A stretch of 64,000 nt of DNA. Origin: Microvirga sp. ACRRW (GTDB lineage: Bacteria > Pseudomonadota > Alphaproteobacteria > Rhizobiales > Beijerinckiaceae). The stretch covers positions 248,001 through 312,000 of the forward strand of contig NZ_JAKRNJ010000002.1 in NCBI RefSeq assembly GCF_022346925.1, written 5' to 3'. Both the position numbers and the translations under genes were made by a program. Below the pieces are notes generated by a model that ran no database searches, was not told where the DNA came from, and saw nothing but the letters and a program-made list of their open reading frames with translations. Shown piece after piece: positions 1-8,635 of this stretch; the stretch's first letter is position 1, and every line of letters begins with the position of its first letter.

Positions 1-20
1 GTAAGGCTCCCGAAAACGCA

Positions 21-50
21 AATGCCCGGCCATGTGCCGGGCATTTTTTT
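21..50 (+). terminator. Rho-independent terminator of an upstream gene
   Basis: A perfect 10-bp stem (21-30 with 36-45) with a 5-base loop is followed by a run of T (44-50). The T run is on the + strand, so it ends a + strand gene lying left of the window. Confidence 0.85.
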
Positions 51-64
51 GTGAAGATCATATC

Positions 65-166
65 GTCATCCCGGGACCGCGGAGCGGAACCCGGGATCGC
101 GTGACGAGAATGGCGCTTTATTCTGCGGACGATCCCGGATCTGCGCTGCGCTTCGTCCGGGATGAC
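65..166. repeat. Dispersed palindromic intergenic repeat, copy 1
   Basis: About 100 bases bounded by GTCATCCCGG and its reverse complement CCGGGATGAC, with an internal CCGGGATCG...CGATCCCGG pair. The same architecture recurs at 16159, 19465, 23920, 43199 and 59852. No gene is visible in it; short open frames through it are products of the repeat. Confidence 0.85.
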
Positions 167-173
167 GCTGGGC

Positions 174-824
174 CTACGCGAGCGCCTGCACTGCCCCCGA
201 TAAATCCGTCATCTGCTCAATGACAACCGGGGCACCCGCCTGCCGCAAACTCTCCGCATGTCCAGGCCCGCAATGCCCTCCGCCCGTAAAGCCGATCACA
301 GGCATTCCTGCTGCAATCGCGGCTTGAACGCCTGCGGGGGAATCCTCGATCACGATGCAGTCTTCACGCTTGGCGCCCATCCGTTCTGCGGCGAGCAAAA
401 ACAGGTCCGGCGCAGGCTTGCCGCGCGTGACCATCGTCGCGCTGAAAACGTTTTCGAAAAGATCGGCGAGGCCTGTCACACGCAGCGACAAGGCGATTCG
501 CTCCGGCACGGAGGACGACGCGACGCAGCGCGGATAGGGCAGGGCAAGAATGGCGTCGCGCACGCCTGCGATGGGCTTCAGGTCGGTCTCGAAGCGCGCG
601 AAAAGGGTGCGGTTGATCCGTTCCGTGAGATCCGCAGGCAACGTGCAGGCATGGTCCGCCTCGATGCGGGCGATCATGTCCTTCATGCTCTTGCCGACGA
701 ATTGCCGCGTAATCTCCTCAGCAGTGTAGGGCAGGCCGAGGGCGCCCAGAACATCGGCGTCCACCTGGCAGGCAAGCGGTTCTGAATCCACCAGAACGCC
801 GTCGCAATCGAAAATCAGCAGCAT
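174..824 (-). CDS. HAD-superfamily hydrolase (phosphoglycolate phosphatase-like)
   Basis: A 216-residue phosphatase of the haloacid dehalogenase superfamily, probably acting on a small cytoplasmic sugar phosphate; the substrate cannot be read from sequence. Motif I is FDCDGVLVDSE at the extreme N-terminus with the nucleophilic Asp. A Ser-rich motif II (ASSSVPER), the motif III Lys in GKPAPDLF and the acidic motif IV IEDSPAGVQAA follow in order. The ATG at 824 is chosen because it places motif I at residue 5 and has GAGAGAAACC upstream; the longer frame would start inside the ATP synthase terminator. It lies downstream of atpF on the same strand but beyond a strong terminator, so it probably has its own promoter. 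Confidence 0.85.
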   Translation of the reverse strand: MLLIFDCDGVLVDSEPLACQVDADVLGALGLPYTAEEITRQFVGKSMKDMIARIEADHACTLPADLTERINRTLFARFETDLKPIAGVRDAILALPYPRCVASSSVPERIALSLRVTGLADLFENVFSATMVTRGKPAPDLFLLAAERMGAKREDCIVIEDSPAGVQAAIAAGMPVIGFTGGGHCGPGHAESLRQAGAPVVIEQMTDLSGAVQALA

Positions 825-837
825 GGTTTCTCTCAGC

Positions 838-865
838 AAAAAGGCCGCCTTTGAGGGCGGCCTTT
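838..865 (-). terminator. Terminator of the atp (F0) operon
   Basis: A 9-bp GC-rich stem (841-849 with 856-864) with a 6-base loop is followed on the minus strand by a run of T (838-842 read in reverse). It lies 25 bases beyond the atpF stop and separates the operon from the HAD gene. Confidence 0.85.
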
Positions 866-889
866 GAAACATTGCGTTGTTTGCGAAGC

Positions 890-1384
890 TTATTGCAGCT
901 TCGTGCGCACGTCGTTGAGGCCCTTGGACACCAGTGCCGAAGCGGCGTTTCCGGTGACCTCCTGGCGCAGTACGCGCTCGGAAGCCTTGACGGCGGCGTC
1001 GACGGCGGCGGCGCGGACCTCGGCGGAGGCCTGAGCCTCGGCCTGGGCGATCTTCGCTTCGGCGGAAGCGGTGCGGCGCTGCACGAAGTCGGCCATCTTC
1101 TCCTGAGCCTCGCGGGCCAGGCGCTCGGCCTCGTCCTTGGCGTTGGAGACGATCTCGGCGGCTTCGCGCTCGGCGGCGGCGCGCTTGGCTTCGAATTCCT
1201 TCAGGAGCTTCTCGGCGTCCTCACGCAGGCGCTTGGCCTCGGTGAGTTCGTCGGCGATGCGCTTGCCGCGGGAATCGAGCTGTTTTCCGACATTGCCGGG
1301 AACGCCGTAATAGAACAGGACGCCGATGAAGATGAAGAGGGCGACGGCGACCCAGAAAGTGGGATTGGCAAGAAGCGCGGACAT
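890..1384 (-). CDS. atpF: F0F1 ATP synthase subunit b
   Basis: Peripheral stalk subunit b of the F0F1 ATP synthase, 164 residues. One N-terminal membrane helix (about residues 7-29, beginning ANPTFWVAVALF) is followed by a long, charged Ala/Glu/Arg-rich helix typical of the b dimer that reaches up to F1. The ATG at 1384 has AAGGAG in front and lies 10 bases after the b' stop, so translation is probably coupled. A longer upstream frame is rejected because it would overlap b'. Last gene of the F0 operon; the F1 genes are not in the window, as is usual in alphaproteobacteria. Confidence 0.95.
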   Translation of the reverse strand: MSALLANPTFWVAVALFIFIGVLFYYGVPGNVGKQLDSRGKRIADELTEAKRLREDAEKLLKEFEAKRAAAEREAAEIVSNAKDEAERLAREAQEKMADFVQRRTASAEAKIAQAEAQASAEVRAAAVDAAVKASERVLRQEVTGNAASALVSKGLNDVRTKLQ

Positions 1385-1394
1385 GGGGCTCTCC

Positions 1395-1946
1395 TTACGC
1401 CTTGGTCTGATCGAGGGCGGCTTCGACCGTCTGCGGAGCAGGGGCCTTGCCGGTGATCCGTTCGACGATGGCTGTAGCCGTCTCGGCGGCGATGCCGCGG
1501 ACATGGCTCATGGCCTGCGTCTTCTTGGCAGCGATGGTGGCCTCGGATTCGGCCAGACGCTTGTTGAGGTCGGCTTCCAGGCCCTTGCGCTTGGCGTCGC
1601 TCTCAGCGGCGAGCTTGGCGCGGGTTTCCTGGGCGAGAGCCTGAGCGCGGCCCTTGGCCTCGGCCAGAGCCTTCTCGTAGGCGGCGCCTGCCTCTTCCGC
1701 GCGGGTCTTCATGGCGGCAGCCTCGTCGAGATCCTTCGCGATCAGCGAACGGCGGTTCTCGATGATGCCGGAAAGACGCGGCAGAACGAACTTCGAGAGA
1801 AGCGTGTAAAGCAGCACGAAGGTGATCGCGAGCCAGATGAGCTGACCAGCGAAGGTTTCCGTCGCGAAAGGCGGGAAGGTGGCATCCGCCGGGTGGGCGC
1901 CGCCGTGTGCTTCCGTACCAGCCTGGGTCGTCTGAGCCTGAGCCAT
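1395..1946 (-). CDS. atpF': F0F1 ATP synthase subunit b'
   Basis: Second, divergent b-type stalk subunit (b'), 183 residues, found in photosynthetic and alphaproteobacterial ATP synthases where b and b' form a heterodimer. An N-terminal His/Ala-rich tail of about 30 residues precedes one membrane helix (about 32-52), then a PRLSGIIENRR segment leads into a long coiled-coil region. The ATG at 1946 is chosen because the frame upstream has no family similarity. It lies between atpE (104-base gap) and atpF. Confidence 0.93.
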   Translation of the reverse strand: MAQAQTTQAGTEAHGGAHPADATFPPFATETFAGQLIWLAITFVLLYTLLSKFVLPRLSGIIENRRSLIAKDLDEAAAMKTRAEEAGAAYEKALAEAKGRAQALAQETRAKLAAESDAKRKGLEADLNKRLAESEATIAAKKTQAMSHVRGIAAETATAIVERITGKAPAPQTVEAALDQTKA

Positions 1947-2050
1947 TGAAATGGTCCTGGAATGTGGAAATGACGGCGGGTTGTCCGCCGTCACTGTCTC
2001 AAGCAAGGCACGCAATGCGCCTTGCTCTCCCGATCACCGAAGGAAGTGGA

Positions 2051-2275
2051 TTAGGTGAACAGCAGGAGAAGGGCGACGACGAGGCAGAAGATGCCGAGAC
2101 CTTCCGCGAGCGCCGCACCGATGAACGCGCGAGCGAACTGGCCGTCGGCAGCCGACGGGTTACGCAGAGCGCCCGACAGGAAGTTGCCGAAGATGTTGCC
2201 GACGCCGAGAGCGGCGAGGCCCATGCCGAAGCAGGCGAGGCCTGCGCCGAGGTATTTGAAAGCGATAGGATCCAT
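2051..2275 (-). CDS. atpE: F0F1 ATP synthase subunit c
   Basis: Proton-carrying c subunit of the membrane rotor, 74 residues. Two Gly/Ala-rich membrane helices flank the polar RNP loop (residues 38-40). The proton-binding carboxylate is Glu58 in the second helix (AALAEGLG). I see none of the Na+-binding residues expected in a sodium-type ring, which supports proton coupling. Shine-Dalgarno AGGAG precedes the ATG. Third gene in the order atpI-atpB-atpE-atpF'-atpF. Confidence 0.97.
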   Translation of the reverse strand: MDPIAFKYLGAGLACFGMGLAALGVGNIFGNFLSGALRNPSAADGQFARAFIGAALAEGLGIFCLVVALLLLFT

Positions 2276-2328
2276 CGTGATCTCCTAGGGGTGATGATCG
2301 GGAGAGAGGAAGGGGACGACGCCGAGCC

Positions 2329-3057
2329 TTAGTGTCCCGGGTGCAAAGCGTCGTTGAGGTAGATGCAGGTCAACACCGTGAAGACATAGGCCTGCAGAGC
2401 GGCGACGAGGAACTCGAGCGCCGTAAGACCAACCGCCATGAGAAGCGGAAGAGGGGAAAGAAGAGCGATGCCGATGCCGGCGGTGCCGAGCGACACCACG
2501 AAGCCGCCGAAGACCTTCAGAGCGATGTGGCCGGCGAGCATATTCGCGAAGAGACGCAGCGAGAGCGAAATCGGACGCGAGAGGAAGGAGATGATCTCAA
2601 TCACGGTGATGAAGGGCAACAGCCAGCCCGGCACGCCCGACGGCGTGAAGAGGTGCAGGAAGTGCAGTCCGTGAGCAACGAAACCGTAGACGATGACGGT
2701 ACCGATCACCAGAAACGCGAGCGCGAAGGTCACGACGATCTGGCTGGTGGTGGTGAAGAAGCCGGGGATCATGCCGAGCAGGTTTGCCGTCAGCACGAAC
2801 ATGAAGAGCGAGAACACGAAGGGGAAGAACTTCATGCCTTCGCGGCCCGTCGTGTCGGTCAGGGTGTTCGCCACGAAATCGTGCAGAATTTCGGCAACCG
2901 ACTGAGCGCGACCGGGGATCAGCGCCTTCTTGCGGGTGGCATAAAGCAGGCCGCCGACGATGACGGCGGCTGCGCCGATCATGAACAGCGATGAATTGGT
3001 GAAATTGATGGCGGGAATGATGGGCTTGACCTGGAATTGCTCGATCGGGCTAGCCAT
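2329..3057 (-). CDS. atpB: F0F1 ATP synthase subunit a
   Basis: Stator subunit a, 242 residues, forming the proton half-channels next to the c ring. Several hydrophobic helices are visible, and the essential arginine is Arg168 in [14 protein letters not shown], the family signature. It lies 60 bases after atpI and 53 before atpE in one operon. Confidence 0.97.
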   Translation of the reverse strand: MASPIEQFQVKPIIPAINFTNSSLFMIGAAAVIVGGLLYATRKKALIPGRAQSVAEILHDFVANTLTDTTGREGMKFFPFVFSLFMFVLTANLLGMIPGFFTTTSQIVVTFALAFLVIGTVIVYGFVAHGLHFLHLFTPSGVPGWLLPFITVIEIISFLSRPISLSLRLFANMLAGHIALKVFGGFVVSLGTAGIGIALLSPLPLLMAVGLTALEFLVAALQAYVFTVLTCIYLNDALHPGH

Positions 3058-3117
3058 GATCCGCTCTCAAATCCTGTTGTTGCGCTGCTGTATAAACGTT
3101 GCCGGAACCGAGACTTC

Positions 3118-3489
3118 TCACTTTTTGTCGTCATACCGGGCCGGCTTGATCGTGCCTGATGCTCGAAGAAGATTGAGCATGCCGGCGCAGAAGCCGAGGA
3201 TGAGACAAATTATGAGACCCCAAGGCGAAACGCCGAATAGTTTGTCGACGAGCCAACCTAAGACACCGCCTGCAAGAACCCCTGAAACGAATTCGGCCGA
3301 ATACCTAAAGGCTTGGCCGATCGCGGTGTTGTCCTGCTTTGGTCGTTCACGAGGTTCAGCCTCTGCGTGCTGCACGGATGCTTGAGAGATCCGTGCATCG
3401 AGAGATTTCAGCCTCGTCGAAAGATTAGCATCGTCGGCACCATCCGGTTTCCGCTCATTTTCACCGTTCCGCTCGGTAGGGTCCGCCAT
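3118..3489 (-). CDS. atpI: AtpI family protein (first gene of F0 operon)
   Basis: A 123-residue protein with a charged N-terminal half and two hydrophobic helices in the C-terminal half (about 67-85 and 92-112), the usual AtpI layout. AtpI proteins are thought to help c-ring assembly or ion uptake, but are often dispensable. It is the promoter-proximal gene; the start is set by RBS and by the promoter about 60 bases upstream. Confidence 0.88.
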   Translation of the reverse strand: MADPTERNGENERKPDGADDANLSTRLKSLDARISQASVQHAEAEPRERPKQDNTAIGQAFRYSAEFVSGVLAGGVLGWLVDKLFGVSPWGLIICLILGFCAGMLNLLRASGTIKPARYDDKK

Positions 3490-3551
3490 CGCGATCTCCT
3501 GAAAAGCGTTGCGGGAAAATGCTTGGAAGCCTAGCCCCGAAAGACGGGCGC

Positions 3552-3580
3552 AACATATGAGCGGGGGTCCCCCCTGTCAA
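3552..3580 (-). promoter_or_regulatory. Sigma-70 promoter of the atpIBEF'F operon
   Basis: On the minus strand TTGACA (3580-3575), a 17-base spacer and TATGTT (3557-3552). This is close to the consensus, which is unusual in such GC-rich DNA. The spacer contains GGGGGGACCCCC, an inverted repeat. The predicted transcription start near 3545 gives a leader of about 55 bases. Confidence 0.8.
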
Positions 3581-3700
3581 GGACCGTCTGAAAACATCTA
3601 AGTGCTTGATGCTGTTGCAATAAGTGCGTTTTTGGGTGTGCTTGGGCAGAAAGCACACACGTTTTTGAGGCTGAAGCGTGGCGGGGCTGAAAGCCTTACA

Positions 3701-3747
3701 GCATCGGGCCCACAAGTGCTTTTGCACTTTTGGGACCAACCCGATGC
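3701..3747. repeat. Hairpin intergenic repeat
   Basis: Outer arms GCATCGGG (3701-3708) and CCCGATGC (3740-3747) with a second inner stem built on CCCA..AAGTGC / GCACTT..TGGG. It resembles stem-loop repeats scattered in rhizobial genomes; no second copy is seen here. Confidence 0.6.
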
Positions 3748-3762
3748 TTCCATTCCTAAACG

Positions 3763-3852
3763 AGAGCATCGTTCGGGCGGAAAACCGGAACCACTTTTCA
3801 CTACGTGGCCCTACGGGTCGCTGGCGCGGCCCGCTGGGTCCGACGATGCTCT
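3763..3852. repeat. 90-base intergenic element with 10-bp inverted termini
   Basis: Begins AGAGCATCGT and ends ACGATGCTCT. The interior contains GCGGAAAACCGGAACCACTT, a core I recall from dispersed repeats of related Rhizobiales. The right terminus runs into the last bases of smc and carries part of its stop codon. Confidence 0.65.
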
Positions 3853-6800
3853 AGGCCACCTCAAGAATGCGCTCGGCGCTCTGGAGGTCGACCGACACCA
3901 GCTGCGAGACGCCCCGTTCGGCCATGGTGACGCCGAAGAGACGGTCCATGCGCGCCATGGTGATCGGGTTGTGGGTGATGACCACGAAACGGGTTTCCGT
4001 CTGCTTGGACATCTCTTCCAGAAGGGCGCAATAGCGTTCCACGTTCGCGTCGTCGAGGGGCGCGTCCACCTCGTCCAGCACGCAGATCGGTGAGGGATTC
4101 GTGAGGAACACCGCGAAGATCAGCGCAGTGGCGGTGAGCGCCTGCTCGCCGCCCGAGAGCAGGGTCATGCTCTGGGGCTTCTTGCCCGGCGGACGGGCGA
4201 GGATTTCGAGGCCTGCTTCGAGCGGATCGTCCGAATCGACCAGGGTCAGTTCCGCCGTGCCGCCGCCGAAGAGGGTGGTGAAGAGGTTCTTGAAGTGGCC
4301 GTTGACCACGTCAAAGGCGGCGAGCAGGCGCTCACGGCCTTCGCGGTTGAGGCTGCCGATGGCCTGGCGCAAGCGCTTGATGGCCTCGACCAGATCGTCG
4401 CGCTCGGTGGCGATGCTCGTATACTTGGCTTCGAGCTCCGTCAGTTCCTCGTCGGCGCGCAGGTTCACGGCGCCGAGGCGCTCGCGGTCGGCCTTGAGGG
4501 AGTGAAGCTTCGATTCGATTTCCGCATGCGGCGGAAGCTCGGTCACTTCCCGCAGGCCCGCCATCTCGATGAGGCCGGCAGGGGTGGTTTCGAGGTTTTC
4601 CGCGATGTTGCGGGTGATCTCGGCAAGACGCTGGACGGCGGCCTCGTGACGGGCCTGCGAACCGGCGCGGGCCTCGCGGGCAGCAGCCAGGGCTTCGAGG
4701 GCCGCGCGGGCGCTGCGGTCCGTCTCGGCAAGGCCGGTCTCCGCATCGGCAAGCCGGTCGGCGGCTTCCTTGCGGCGGGCTTCCGCCTCCTCGACCTCGT
4801 TGATGAGGGCGCGGCGGCGCTGGAGATAGGTGTCGGGAGCCTCCAGCAGGCGCTGGTGCTCGTCCTGGGCGCGCTCGAGGCGCTCGCCCAGGTCCTCCTG
4901 GGCCTTGGCGGCGCGGGCGGTGCGCTCGGTCCAGAGGCGGATATCGGAGGCAATCGAATCCTGGCGGCGGCGGCGCAGCTCGGCTTCGTGCATGAGCGAC
5001 TGCACGGCGGCGCGCGCCTCGGAAGCGGCGGCGCGGCGCTCTGCGACGCGGGTGCGCTCTTCGAGCAGGCGGCTTTCGAGATCGGGCGCGGGAGCGAGAT
5101 CCTGCAGGGCGGTCTCCGCATCCTGCACGCGCTCAAGCGCCTCGGCCTCGCTCTCGGAAAGGCGGGTCAGGCCTTCCTGGAGGGCCGAGCGGCGCTGGCC
5201 GAGTTCGGCTTCCTTGCGCTCTGCGACAGACAAACGGGTCCGGGCGGCGTCGAGGGCCTGACGGGCCTGACGGGCAGCCTCGATGGCCTGCATTTCGCGC
5301 GATGCCGCTTGGCGGACAGCTTCGAGAGCGCCTTCAGCCTCATGGCGCAGCTGCTCGGCCTCTTCGCGGGCTTCCGCTGCTTCACGCTCCAGATCGCCCA
5401 GGCGATTCTTTTCGGCCAAGCGGCGGGCGGCCGGGGAGGGTGCTTCGGCTGCGGTGGTGAAACCGTCCCAACGCCACAGGTCGCCTTCCTGCGAAACGAG
5501 GCGCTGACCGGGCTTCAGGAGGTTGCGAAGGCGCAGGCCGTCGGCGCGGCTCACCACGCCGATCTGGCGCAGGCGGCGCTGCAGCTCCACAGGGGCGCGG
5601 GCGACGTCGGCCAGCGAACGCACGCCGTCCGGCAGACGGGGGTCGCTCTCGCCGGCACCGGTCATTTCCCAGTGATGCGGGGCGGACGGATTGGTCGAGG
5701 CTTCGAGATCGTCGCCCAACGCGGCGCCGAGCGCTGCTTCATAACCCTTCTCGACCGTGATCTGGTCGAGGGCCGGGGGCCAGAGGTCGCCGGTGGCGGA
5801 GGTGACGAGCTTGGCGAGCGTCAGAACCTCGGTCTCGAGGCGCTGCGCCTTGCGCTCGGCCTCGTTGAGAGGCTGACGCAGACGGTTTTCCAGCTCGCGG
5901 GCAGCGGCCACAGCCTCACGGGCCTCGATCACGGCCTCTTCGGAAGCCTGGGCGGTTTCCTCTGCGAGCGCGGTTTCCTCGCGCAGGTCGTCGATGGGCG
6001 GGCCGTCATGGGTCGAGGAGGCGGACAGCGCCTCGATCTCGCGCTCCAGACGCTCCTTCTCGGAGCGGAAGCGTGCGGCGCGCTCCATTTCCTCGCGCAC
6101 GGAGCGCTCAAGGGAGGCGCGGCGGGCATTGAGGTCGGAGGTCTGGGCCTGAAGGGCGCTCAGCGCCGCTTCGGCTTCAGCCAGTGCGGCTTCCGCCGTC
6201 TGAAGCCGTTCTTCGTTCTCGGCGCGAACGTCGTCGGCCCCGTCCGTGGTCTGGGCGATCTCGGCGGCCTCGACCTGAAGACGCTCGATGGTGGCTTCCG
6301 CGTCGGCGCGCTGAGCGGCCTCGCGGGCGATGTCCCGGTTCAGGTCGCCGATATGGCGCTCCAGCTCCACCACGCGGTCCTTGGAGCGGCGCTCCTCGGA
6401 TTCCAGCTCGTTGCGGGCGTGGGTGAGGCGCTGCAGAGCAGCGGCGGCCTCGGCCTCGGCCTGGCGCAGGGCAGGAATGTGGTGGGCGGCAACCGCCTGG
6501 GCGGTGGCGCTCTGGGTCTGCGCCTCGGTGAGGTCGGCAACGGCCTTGAGGTCCTCGGCGACCTGGCGCTCGGCGGCGGCGGCCTGATCGCGCGCATCGG
6601 CATAGGCGATGGCGTACATCAGCGCTTCGAGGCGGCGGATCTCGGAGGAGAGATTTTTGTAGCGCGAGGCTTGGCGGCCCTGGCGTTTCAGGCTTTCGAC
6701 TTGGCTTTCCAGCTCCCGGATCACGTCCTCGGCGCGGACCAGGTTGTCCTCGGCGGCCTTCAGGCGCAGTTCCGCCTCGTGGCGGCGGGCATGGAGGCCC

Positions 6801-7312
6801 GCGATGCCGGCGGCGTCTTCGAGGATGCGGCGGCGGGCCTGGGGCTTGGCCGCGATGATCTCGCTGATCTGGCCCTGGCGGACGAGGGCGGGCGAGCGCG
6901 AGCCGGTGGCGGCGTCCGCGAACAGGATCTGCACGTCGCGGGCGCGCACTTCCTTGCCGTTCACGCGATAGGTGGAGCCTTCCTCACGCTCGATTTTGCG
7001 CGAGATTTCAAGGACATCCGCATCGTTGAAGGCGGCGGGAGCCGTGCGCTCGATATTGTCGATGGTGAGCATCACCTCGGCCCAGTTGCGGGCCGGTCGC
7101 CCGCCTGAGCCGGAGAAGATGACGTCGTCCATGCCCGTGGCGCGCATGTTCTTGTGAGAGTTTTCACCCATCACCCAGCGCAGGGCTTCCATGAGGTTGG
7201 ATTTGCCGCAGCCGTTCGGCCCGACCACGCCGGTCAGGCCCGGCTCGATCAGGAAGTCGGTCGGCTCGACGAAGGTTTTGAACCCTGCGATGCGAAGGCG
7301 CGTCAGCTTCAT
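3851..7312 (-). CDS. smc: Chromosome segregation protein SMC
   Basis: Condensin-type ATPase that organises and segregates the chromosome, 1153 residues. The N-terminal head has Walker A GPNGCGKSN (about 32-41). Long Glu/Ala/Arg-rich coiled coils follow, interrupted near residues 510-620 by a globular hinge. The C-terminal head carries the ABC signature LLSGGEQALTA and Walker B ICVLDEVDAPLDD. The ATG at 7312 (MKLTRLRIAGFKTF) is preferred over the GTG two codons upstream because AAGGTG is correctly spaced from it. The scpA/scpB partners are not in the window. The stop codon lies inside the inverted terminus of a dispersed repeat. Confidence 0.96.
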   Translation of the reverse strand: MKLTRLRIAGFKTFVEPTDFLIEPGLTGVVGPNGCGKSNLMEALRWVMGENSHKNMRATGMDDVIFSGSGGRPARNWAEVMLTIDNIERTAPAAFNDADVLEISRKIEREEGSTYRVNGKEVRARDVQILFADAATGSRSPALVRQGQISEIIAAKPQARRRILEDAAGIAGLHARRHEAELRLKAAEDNLVRAEDVIRELESQVESLKRQGRQASRYKNLSSEIRRLEALMYAIAYADARDQAAAAERQVAEDLKAVADLTEAQTQSATAQAVAAHHIPALRQAEAEAAAALQRLTHARNELESEERRSKDRVVELERHIGDLNRDIAREAAQRADAEATIERLQVEAAEIAQTTDGADDVRAENEERLQTAEAALAEAEAALSALQAQTSDLNARRASLERSVREEMERAARFRSEKERLEREIEALSASSTHDGPPIDDLREETALAEETAQASEEAVIEAREAVAAARELENRLRQPLNEAERKAQRLETEVLTLAKLVTSATGDLWPPALDQITVEKGYEAALGAALGDDLEASTNPSAPHHWEMTGAGESDPRLPDGVRSLADVARAPVELQRRLRQIGVVSRADGLRLRNLLKPGQRLVSQEGDLWRWDGFTTAAEAPSPAARRLAEKNRLGDLEREAAEAREEAEQLRHEAEGALEAVRQAASREMQAIEAARQARQALDAARTRLSVAERKEAELGQRRSALQEGLTRLSESEAEALERVQDAETALQDLAPAPDLESRLLEERTRVAERRAAASEARAAVQSLMHEAELRRRRQDSIASDIRLWTERTARAAKAQEDLGERLERAQDEHQRLLEAPDTYLQRRRALINEVEEAEARRKEAADRLADAETGLAETDRSARAALEALAAAREARAGSQARHEAAVQRLAEITRNIAENLETTPAGLIEMAGLREVTELPPHAEIESKLHSLKADRERLGAVNLRADEELTELEAKYTSIATERDDLVEAIKRLRQAIGSLNREGRERLLAAFDVVNGHFKNLFTTLFGGGTAELTLVDSDDPLEAGLEILARPPGKKPQSMTLLSGGEQALTATALIFAVFLTNPSPICVLDEVDAPLDDANVERYCALLEEMSKQTETRFVVITHNPITMARMDRLFGVTMAERGVSQLVSVDLQSAERILEVA

Positions 7313-7357
7313 GGACACACCTTCGCGCCCCGCCCGTTAAGGGCAGGTTGAAGGGGC

Positions 7358-7996
7358 TTACTCGCCCAGCAGAGGCTTGATGACCTTTTCAATCTCATCG
7401 ATCGACAGGCTTCCCGGATGACGCTGGCCATTGATGAAGAAAGTTGGCGTGGAGTCTACGTTGAATTGCTCCATACCCCGGTTCTTCACCGAATTGACTG
7501 CGTCATAAAGTTTCTGGTCCTTGAGGCAAGCATCAAATTTTTCCTGTGAAAAACCTGCCTGCTTCAGGAGCGAGCGGAGCCCATCGACGGGCTTGTCCAC
7601 AAACGCCCAGTTTTTCTGCTGCTCGAAGAGCATGTCGGTGACGGGGTAAAACTTGTCGTTGCCGTCGCAGCGGGCGAGCATGAAGCCGGCGGTCGCGAGC
7701 GGATCGAGGGGGAATTCCCGCAGGATGAAGCGGATCTTGCCCGTGTCGATGTAGCGCTTCTTCAGCTCCGGCCAGGTGGTGGCATGGAAATTGGCGCAGT
7801 GGGAGCAGGTCAGCGAGGCGTACTCGATGATGGTGACCTTGGCGTTCTCCGGGCCGAGGGCCACGTCGCCGAGGGGGCCTGCCTGAGCCAGATCCTGAAC
7901 GGCCACGTTCTGGGCGAGCGCCGGGAGGCTTGTGGCGACATAGGCGGTAACGGCTGCGGTTCCGAGAAGCTGAAGCGTCTGACGCCGGGTGATCAT
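7358..7996 (-). CDS. Exported DsbA-family thiol:disulfide oxidoreductase
   Basis: Periplasmic thioredoxin-fold protein of 212 residues. It starts with a twin-arginine-like signal (TRRQTLQLLG) ending near LPALAQ. The active site is CSHC (Cys64, Cys67), and a cis-Pro loop STPTFFING is present near the C-terminus, so disulfide exchange activity is expected. It belongs to the DsbA/BdbD-like group common in Rhizobiales. The start at 7996 is chosen for the signal peptide and an upstream AGGAG. It sits between smc and the DciA gene on the same strand. Confidence 0.88.
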   Translation of the reverse strand: MITRRQTLQLLGTAAVTAYVATSLPALAQNVAVQDLAQAGPLGDVALGPENAKVTIIEYASLTCSHCANFHATTWPELKKRYIDTGKIRFILREFPLDPLATAGFMLARCDGNDKFYPVTDMLFEQQKNWAFVDKPVDGLRSLLKQAGFSQEKFDACLKDQKLYDAVNSVKNRGMEQFNVDSTPTFFINGQRHPGSLSIDEIEKVIKPLLGE

Positions 7997-8068
7997 GTGA
8001 GGGGAACTCCTGAAGAGATGTGGCTCTGCGGTAGAATGCCTTGAGCGTGGAGGCAAGCGCCCGTTATC

Positions 8069-8578
8069 TCACGCTTTCGTGCGTGAACCGGAGCTGACGA
8101 TGGCCTGGCCCAGCCGGTCCAGGGCTGCCTTGAGGCCATCTTCCTCAACACCCGCGATGGCGGAGCCGACCTTCGCCCTGTCGGCCTCGGAGAGGACGGG
8201 CGCCGGGGGCCGTTTCTTGTCAACCCGCCGCACGGGGCCTTGTTTCAGCACGATCTTTCCGATGCAGCGCCAGCCGTAATAGGTGTTGACCCGGTCGATG
8301 ACTGTGGGGGCCATGTGCTGAAGTTCGAGCGCGAAGGCGCTTTCCACGCGGATGACGAGGGTGGCCGGCTCCGGCCTCGCCTCCGGATCCGCATGGGGGG
8401 CCTTTCGCTTCCATTCGATCTTCAGCGGCTGGGTGAAGGCGGCGAGCCGCTCGCCCACGATCTCGGCCCAGGCCATGATGATGTCCGAGGTGGCAAAGCC
8501 TTGTGCCGCCAGACTCGGGGAGAGACAGACGTCGAGAAACTCGGCGAGGGGGCGGGCCAGGGGCCTCGGTCGTCTCAT
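8069..8578 (-). CDS. DUF721 / DciA family protein
   Basis: A 169-residue protein of the DUF721 family, to which DciA, the ancestral loader of the replicative helicase DnaB, belongs. The N-terminal part (LAEFLDVCLSPSLAAQGFATSDIIMAWAEIVG region) has the tryptophan-containing core; a basic linker and an Ala-rich C-terminal helix follow. A role in replication is inferred from the family only. It diverges from mutY over 57 bases and precedes dsbA and smc. Confidence 0.8.
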   Translation of the reverse strand: MRRPRPLARPLAEFLDVCLSPSLAAQGFATSDIIMAWAEIVGERLAAFTQPLKIEWKRKAPHADPEARPEPATLVIRVESAFALELQHMAPTVIDRVNTYYGWRCIGKIVLKQGPVRRVDKKRPPAPVLSEADRAKVGSAIAGVEEDGLKAALDRLGQAIVSSGSRTKA

Positions 8579-8635
8579 GTTGAATGTCCAAAAGCCGCGT
8601 TGGAATATTTCGTTTAGACCGCTATTCCAAATCCC

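Larger units (their letters stand above)
3490..3850. other. Intergenic region atpI-smc: promoter plus palindromic repeats
   Basis: 361 bases without a credible gene. They hold the atp promoter (3552-3580), a hairpin repeat (3701-3747) and a 90-base element with inverted termini (3763-3852). Short open frames here do not resemble protein. Confidence 0.8.

Noticed and set aside
32..223. Short open frame through the first repeat containing a RFVRDDA-like string
   Set aside because: The same pseudo-peptide recurs wherever the palindromic repeat is translated, for example upstream of moaB, so it reflects the repeat.
3598..3801. Two overlapping short frames in the atpI-smc gap
   Set aside because: They are confined to repeat DNA, lack ribosome binding sites and resemble no protein.
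4295..7108. A very long open frame (over 900 codons) antisense to smc, rich in Gly, Leu and Ala
   Set aside because: It mirrors the Ala/Glu/Arg-rich coiled-coil codons of smc in GC-rich DNA and has no domain-like order; smc has full family motifs.
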